Assembly (NCBI GenBank): GCA_937801655.1
Contig: CALMWC010000014.1
Coordinates: 1 to 36,312 of the forward strand
DNA from: an uncultured Gammaproteobacteria bacterium
GTDB lineage: Bacteria; Pseudomonadota; Gammaproteobacteria; Steroidobacterales; UBA11654
DNA length: 36,312 nucleotides
Direction of reading: 5' to 3'
Part shown: positions 32,426 to 36,312 of the stretch, in pieces
How positions within the stretch are numbered: position 1 is the first letter of the stretch
Layout of the letters: each line of letters begins with the position of its first letter
Position numbers and translations under genes: made by a program
Notes under the pieces: model-generated
Told to the model about the DNA's origin: nothing
What the model saw: the letters and a program-made list of their open reading frames with translations, nothing else
Databases searched by the model: none

Positions 32426-33814
32426 ATGGAGAAAGATGTGTCAGATAAAGATTACAGAATAGAAAAAGATAGTATGGGTGAACTGAAAGTCCCTAGTGTG
32501 AGTCATTGGGGCCCACAAACACAAAGAGCCGTTGAAAACTTCCAGATCAGTCAAATTAAAATGCCTTCTGACTTTATTCGCTCTCTGGCATTACTCAAGT
32601 GGGCTATATCTTCCGCCAATGCAGAATTAAATTTGATCTCCCAAGAAAAAGCAAAAGTCATAGGAGATGTTGCATTAAAAATTGCAGGTGGACAATATTC
32701 CGATGAATTTCCTGTTGATGTCTTTCAAACAGGCTCAGGCACTAGTACAAATATGAATATGAATGAGGTGATTGCTAATTTAAGTTCAACAGATGAACTT
32801 AAAATTCACCCAAACGATGATGTGAATATGGGTCAAAGTAGCAATGATGTTATTCCTTCAGCAATCAGTGTTTCAGCATCCTTGATGGTAAGCGATCAAT
32901 TATTGAAATCCCTAGATCATTTGCAAGATGTTATTGAGACTAAAGCTATAAGTTTATCTGAGGTTGTTAAAACAGGTAGAACACATTTAATGGATGCCAT
33001 GCCTTTAACATTTGGACAAGAGTTGAATGCTTGGGCTTCACAAATAAAAGATATAAAATCACAATTTTTAGCACTATTACCAAACCTGCAAAAACTTGCC
33101 TTGGGAGGAACAGCTGTCGGTACTGGTGTGAATGCTCACCCTCAAATGTCCTCAAAAGCTCTACAAATTCTTAATGAGAAAACAGGTATGAGTTTTGAAC
33201 CTAGTATTGATCGTTTTCGTGCTATTAGTTCCCAAGATGTCTCTCTGGATCTTTCTGCTAAAACAAGAACTCTAGCAGTAATGCTAACGAAAATATCAAA
33301 TGATCTCAGATGGATGAATAGTGGTCCATTGGCAGGATTGGGAGAAATTAAATTACCTGCATTGCAACCCGGAAGCAGTATTATGCCAGGGAAGGTTAAC
33401 CCAGTTATTCCTGAGTCAGTGACTATGGTTTCTGCTCAAGTGATTGGCAATGATACAACAATTGCAATAGCTGCACAGTCTGGTAATTTCCAATTGAATG
33501 TGATGTTGCCATTAATAGGCTTCAATCTGATTCAATCTATTTCACTTTTAAGCAATGCTTGTCTTGCTCTTGCTGATAAAGCGATTAAAGATTTTTCAGT
33601 CAATGATGAAGCCATTGAATCGGTTCTAAGCAAAAATCCAATTCTTGCAACAGCATTGAATTCAACTATTGGCTATGAATTAGGATCCCAGATTGTCAAA
33701 AAAGCATATCAAGAAAAACGAACGATTATTGATGTTGCTGTTGAAATGACTGATCTGGATGAGTCAGAATTAACACTCTTGCTAGATCCCCTTACCCTAA
33801 CTGATAATTCATAA
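32426..33814 (+). CDS. fumC: class II fumarate hydratase
   Basis: Iron-independent fumarase of the TCA cycle (fumarate to malate), 462 residues. Landmarks are 'RIEKDSMGELKVPSVSHWGP', 'GSGTSTNMNMNEVIANL', 'VNMGQSSNDVIPSAISVSA', 'GRTHLMDAMPLTFGQE' and the superfamily signature 'GSSIMPGKVNPVIPE'. The length matches the family (about 465). Start choice is slightly open: ATG at 32426 lacks a ribosome binding site, whereas GTG at 32438 has GGAG 6 bases before it. The two products differ by only four residues. It faces away from purB across a spacer of about 88 bases with a weak TTGTGA/TATTAT promoter candidate (15-base spacing). Confidence 0.95.
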   Translation: MEKDVSDKDYRIEKDSMGELKVPSVSHWGPQTQRAVENFQISQIKMPSDFIRSLALLKWAISSANAELNLISQEKAKVIGDVALKIAGGQYSDEFPVDVFQTGSGTSTNMNMNEVIANLSSTDELKIHPNDDVNMGQSSNDVIPSAISVSASLMVSDQLLKSLDHLQDVIETKAISLSEVVKTGRTHLMDAMPLTFGQELNAWASQIKDIKSQFLALLPNLQKLALGGTAVGTGVNAHPQMSSKALQILNEKTGMSFEPSIDRFRAISSQDVSLDLSAKTRTLAVMLTKISNDLRWMNSGPLAGLGEIKLPALQPGSSIMPGKVNPVIPESVTMVSAQVIGNDTTIAIAAQSGNFQLNVMLPLIGFNLIQSISLLSNACLALADKAIKDFSVNDEAIESVLSKNPILATALNSTIGYELGSQIVKKAYQEKRTIIDVAVEMTDLDESELTLLLDPLTLTDNS

Positions 33815-33834
33815 CTAAGTTAAGCATCTCTTTT

Positions 33835-34452
33835 ATGCTTAATAATATAAAACAGATATTTGAGGATACCCATCCCTTTGATGACCCTACTGAGAAGGTT
33901 ATCAATCGATTACCAAAAGAGATTGTTGATAATTACATCAATAAAACTAAGTTAAGGCATGCAGGAGTTCTGTTTGGTTTACAAGACAATGGAGAAAATA
34001 ACCCTGATCTATACTTAACCAAAAGAACTACGCAATTGAAGAATCATGGTGGAGAAATAAGTTTGCCTGGGGGTACGTTTGATCAAGATTATGATAAAAA
34101 TATTATTGATACAGCTCTAAGAGAATCCGAAGAAGAGATTGGACTCCAATCAGAGCATGCTGAGATACTTGGATTCATAGACCCTCAGATTAGCCTGGGA
34201 TCTGGCTTTATTGTGACTCCTTTAATTGCAAGAATACATCCTTCATTTACACCAAAGATCAACACTTATGAGGTTGAAGAACTTTTTAAAGTGCCTTTAG
34301 AGTTTTTCTTAGATCAAGAAAATTTATCTCATGAGTATAGGGTGTTTGATGGTAACAAGTGGTCGGTCTACAGTTATAAGTATGAGGAACACTATATTTG
34401 GGGTTTGACGGCTCAAATTATTAGAAAGTTTTGTAAAAACTTAATGCAATAA
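33835..34452 (+). CDS. Nudix hydrolase, NudL (CoA pyrophosphatase)-like
   Basis: Nudix hydrolase of 205 residues. The Nudix box occupies about residues 79-104 and ends 'ALRESEEEIGL'. It is preceded by the UPF0035-type motif 'LYLTKRTTQLKNHGGEISLP', which characterises the NudL/YeaB branch that cleaves coenzyme A to phosphopantetheine and 3',5'-ADP. 'GFIDPQISLGSGFIVTPLIA' is also usual for that branch. The substrate is inferred from the branch only. It starts 20 bases after fumC and ends one base before mazG, so fumC-nudL-mazG-uvrC may be one transcript. Confidence 0.87.
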   Translation: MLNNIKQIFEDTHPFDDPTEKVINRLPKEIVDNYINKTKLRHAGVLFGLQDNGENNPDLYLTKRTTQLKNHGGEISLPGGTFDQDYDKNIIDTALRESEEEIGLQSEHAEILGFIDPQISLGSGFIVTPLIARIHPSFTPKINTYEVEELFKVPLEFFLDQENLSHEYRVFDGNKWSVYSYKYEEHYIWGLTAQIIRKFCKNLMQ

Positions 34453-34453
34453 T

Positions 34454-35236
34454 ATGGAGAATGATTTGGAAAAGTTAAAAAGAATTACACAACAACTTAG
34501 AAATCCTGTGTCAGGATGCCCTTGGGACATTGAGCAAACATTCGATTCCATAGCCTATTGTTCTATTGAAGAGGCTTATGAGGTTGTAGAGGCTATTGAA
34601 GATAAAGATTACGAGCAGTTAAAGAATGAGTTGGGTGATTTATTGTTCCAAGTAATATTTCATTCTGAAATTGCCAATGAGAAAAATCTTTTTAATTTTG
34701 ATGATATTGTTGAGTCAATTTCAACTAAGTTGATTTCGAGACACCCACATGTCTTTGGTGATGAGAAAATAAATGATGCCAAAACTCAAACCGATCAATG
34801 GGAAAAAAAGAAGTTAGAGGAGATTAAATCAGGAGGCGATCATAAAAGTATACTCGATGGAATAGGGAGGAATCAAACGGCTTTGAATACTGCTTTTAAG
34901 ATTGGGAAAAGAGCTCGATCAGTAGGCTTTGATTGGAATGATAGCGATGGTGTTATAGTGAAAATTAGAGAAGAATTATCAGAACTTATTGAGGCGATGA
35001 GCTCAAAGAATCAATCGTCAATAGAAGAAGAGATGGGGGATCTATTGTTCACCATAGTGAGTCTTTCGAGGCATCTGTCTAAAAATCCAGAGACCGCATT
35101 GAGGAAAGCAACCAATAAGTTTGAAAAAAGGTTTAAGTTGATGGAGCAAAAGCTAGATCAGGAAAATAAAGAATTTAGCGAGCTATCCTATGATGATATG
35201 AATACTCTTTGGAATGAGGTGAAGCTGAAAAAATAG
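34454..35236 (+). CDS. mazG: MazG nucleoside triphosphate pyrophosphohydrolase
   Basis: Housecleaning NTP pyrophosphohydrolase of 260 residues with two MazG domains. The first has 'GCPWDIEQTFDSIAYCSIEE' and the metal-binding ExxE...ExxD set in 'EEAYEVVEAIE' and 'LKNELGDLLFQVIFHSEIA'. The second has 'EELSELIEAM' and 'EEEMGDLLFTIVSLSRHL'. The closing 'YDDMNTLWNEVK' matches E. coli MazG, which has 263 residues. It begins one base after the Nudix stop and ends 3 bases before uvrC. Confidence 0.95.
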   Translation: MENDLEKLKRITQQLRNPVSGCPWDIEQTFDSIAYCSIEEAYEVVEAIEDKDYEQLKNELGDLLFQVIFHSEIANEKNLFNFDDIVESISTKLISRHPHVFGDEKINDAKTQTDQWEKKKLEEIKSGGDHKSILDGIGRNQTALNTAFKIGKRARSVGFDWNDSDGVIVKIREELSELIEAMSSKNQSSIEEEMGDLLFTIVSLSRHLSKNPETALRKATNKFEKRFKLMEQKLDQENKEFSELSYDDMNTLWNEVKLKK

Positions 35237-35239
35237 ATT

Positions 35240-36312
35240 ATGAAAGTGACACAAGAAGAGCGGTTAAAATCACTCAAGAAGTATGTAAATCGATTAACAA
35301 CAAAACCGGGTATCTATATGATGCTGAATTCCAATGATGTTGTTATCTATGTGGGTAAGGCTAAGAATTTAAAGAATAGAGTGAGCAGCTATTTTAACCA
35401 TAATAAAACTACTTCTAAAACAGAGGCTATATTGGAAAAAATTCATAAGATTGAATTTACTATCACACAAACTGAAAGAGAAGCATTGATCCTTGAAAAC
35501 AGTTTGATCAAGGAACATAAACCTAAATTTAATGTTCTTTTAAAGGATAGTAAAAGCTATCCATTTATAGAGGTCTCAATTTCTGATAAGTACCCTAAAG
35601 TTGCTTTTCATAGAGGCAAGAAGAATCACTCTAAAGCAAAATATTTTGGACCTTATCCAAACGTTAATGCAGTTAGAAGTACAATAAGTCAATTACAAAA
35701 AATATTTCAATTGCGTAATTGTGATCAATCTTTTTTTAAAAATCGTTCTAGGCCTTGTTTGCAACATCAAATTAAGAGATGTTCAGCTCCATGTGTGGGA
35801 TTAATCAAAGAAGAAGATTACTCTTTTAGTGTTTCTCAGGCAATGGAATATCTTAAAGGCAATAATCAAAATATTGTTAATCAATTGATTGAAAAAATGG
35901 ATGAGTCTTCATCTCTTCAGGATTATGAAAAAGCACTTATATTTAGAGACCAGATAAGCTCTTTGAAAGTAATACAAGCCCATCAATATGCGGATGGTGG
36001 CAAACCTATAAACCTAGATGCTATTTCTTTAACTAGAAAGACCGATATTTTTTGTATAGCCGTCTTATTCATTCGAGCTGGGCGTATATTAGGAAGTCGT
36101 ACATTTTTCCCAGTAAAAACAAAATTTGCTGATGAATCTGAAGTATTGGAATCTTTTTTAACTCAATATTATTTAATGCATGAGCCACCTAAAGAGATAT
36201 TGATTGATCAGAAGCTGAAAAGTCAAAAAATAATTCAAGAAACTTTTTCCTCTGTAAAAGGAATCAAAATAGCTATAAAAAATAATTACAGATCACAAAG
36301 AGCAAAATGGAT
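35240..36312 (+). CDS. uvrC: UvrC, excinuclease ABC subunit C (3' truncated by window)
   Basis: First 357 or so codons of UvrC, the nuclease that makes both incisions in nucleotide excision repair. The GIY-YIG endonuclease domain is at about 24-55 ('KPGIYMMLNSNDVVIYVGKA', then 'KNLKNRVSSYF'). Next come 'SYPFIEVSI' and 'AKYFGPYPNVNAVRSTISQL', the cysteine cluster 'RNCDQSFFKNRSRPCLQHQI' continuing 'KRCSAPC', which fits an iron-sulfur site, and a UVR-like segment 'LQDYEKALIFRDQISSL' that contacts UvrB. The frame stays open to the last base; the C-terminal RNase-H-like and helix-hairpin-helix domains lie outside the window. Confidence 0.95.
   Translation, partial: MKVTQEERLKSLKKYVNRLTTKPGIYMMLNSNDVVIYVGKAKNLKNRVSSYFNHNKTTSKTEAILEKIHKIEFTITQTEREALILENSLIKEHKPKFNVLLKDSKSYPFIEVSISDKYPKVAFHRGKKNHSKAKYFGPYPNVNAVRSTISQLQKIFQLRNCDQSFFKNRSRPCLQHQIKRCSAPCVGLIKEEDYSFSVSQAMEYLKGNNQNIVNQLIEKMDESSSLQDYEKALIFRDQISSLKVIQAHQYADGGKPINLDAISLTRKTDIFCIAVLFIRAGRILGSRTFFPVKTKFADESEVLESFLTQYYLMHEPPKEILIDQKLKSQKIIQETFSSVKGIKIAIKNNYRSQRAKW

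Noticed and set aside
1-36312. CRISPR arrays, insertion sequences, integrase, toxin-antitoxin or phage-defence genes
   Set aside because: I looked on both strands and saw no repeat array, transposase motif or defence-type gene; gene content is chromosomal throughout.

Overview
The window is AT-rich, gene-dense bacterial chromosome with no insertion sequences, integrases, phage genes or CRISPR array. A fused aspartokinase/homoserine dehydrogenase, an lptG tail, cpoB beside queE and queC, a BolA protein and an encoded-CCA tRNA-Lys close to the E. coli one all point to a gammaproteobacterium. Very short intergenic spaces, several 1-4 base gene overlaps, low GC, a TonB-dependent receptor and a scatter of oxygenases and CoA/dehalogenase enzymes fit a streamlined marine heterotroph of the SAR86 type. 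That placement is inference, because no marker phylogeny could be run.

Layout. 1-2651: the end of lptG, a CpoB-like lipoprotein, queE and queC (queuosine precursor synthesis), tRNA-Lys(UUU) and a possible 30-residue membrane peptide. 2657-5198: a tight forward operon of an O-methyltransferase, a DUF2237 protein, a lipoprotein that looks like a diverged coproporphyrinogen oxidase (HemF fold), and a four-helix membrane protein. 5188-15614: accessory genes in alternating orientation: an isopenicillin-N-synthase-like oxygenase, bolA, an NTF2-like/methyltransferase fusion, a luciferase-like flavoenzyme, a TonB receptor, an apparently exported Rossmann protein with a C-terminal anchor, and a reverse operon of a P-loop protein, a LinB/DhaA-type haloalkane dehalogenase and a class III CoA-transferase.

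15752-24037: the fused thrA and thrC without thrB between them, a 49-residue membrane peptide with a strong ribosome binding site, a phytanoyl-CoA-dioxygenase-like protein, a secreted protein with two SnoaL-VOC units, a methyltransferase and tatD. Three of these (thrC, the SnoaL-VOC protein and tatD) each carry one single-base frameshift. In all three, undoing one base restores a family-typical reading frame, which suggests local consensus errors more than true decay. 24097-36312: a TPR protein with an ABC-2 exporter, then housekeeping genes: acnA, mnmA, a GNAT gene and purB on the reverse strand, and fumC, a NudL-like Nudix gene, mazG and the first part of uvrC on the forward strand.

Functional links. 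PurB releases fumarate and the divergent FumC hydrates it, with aconitase nearby. The dehalogenase, CoA-transferase, flavoenzyme and oxygenases suggest use of diverse dissolved organic compounds. The most unusual items are the HemF-like lipoprotein with its membrane partner and the duplicated SnoaL-VOC protein.
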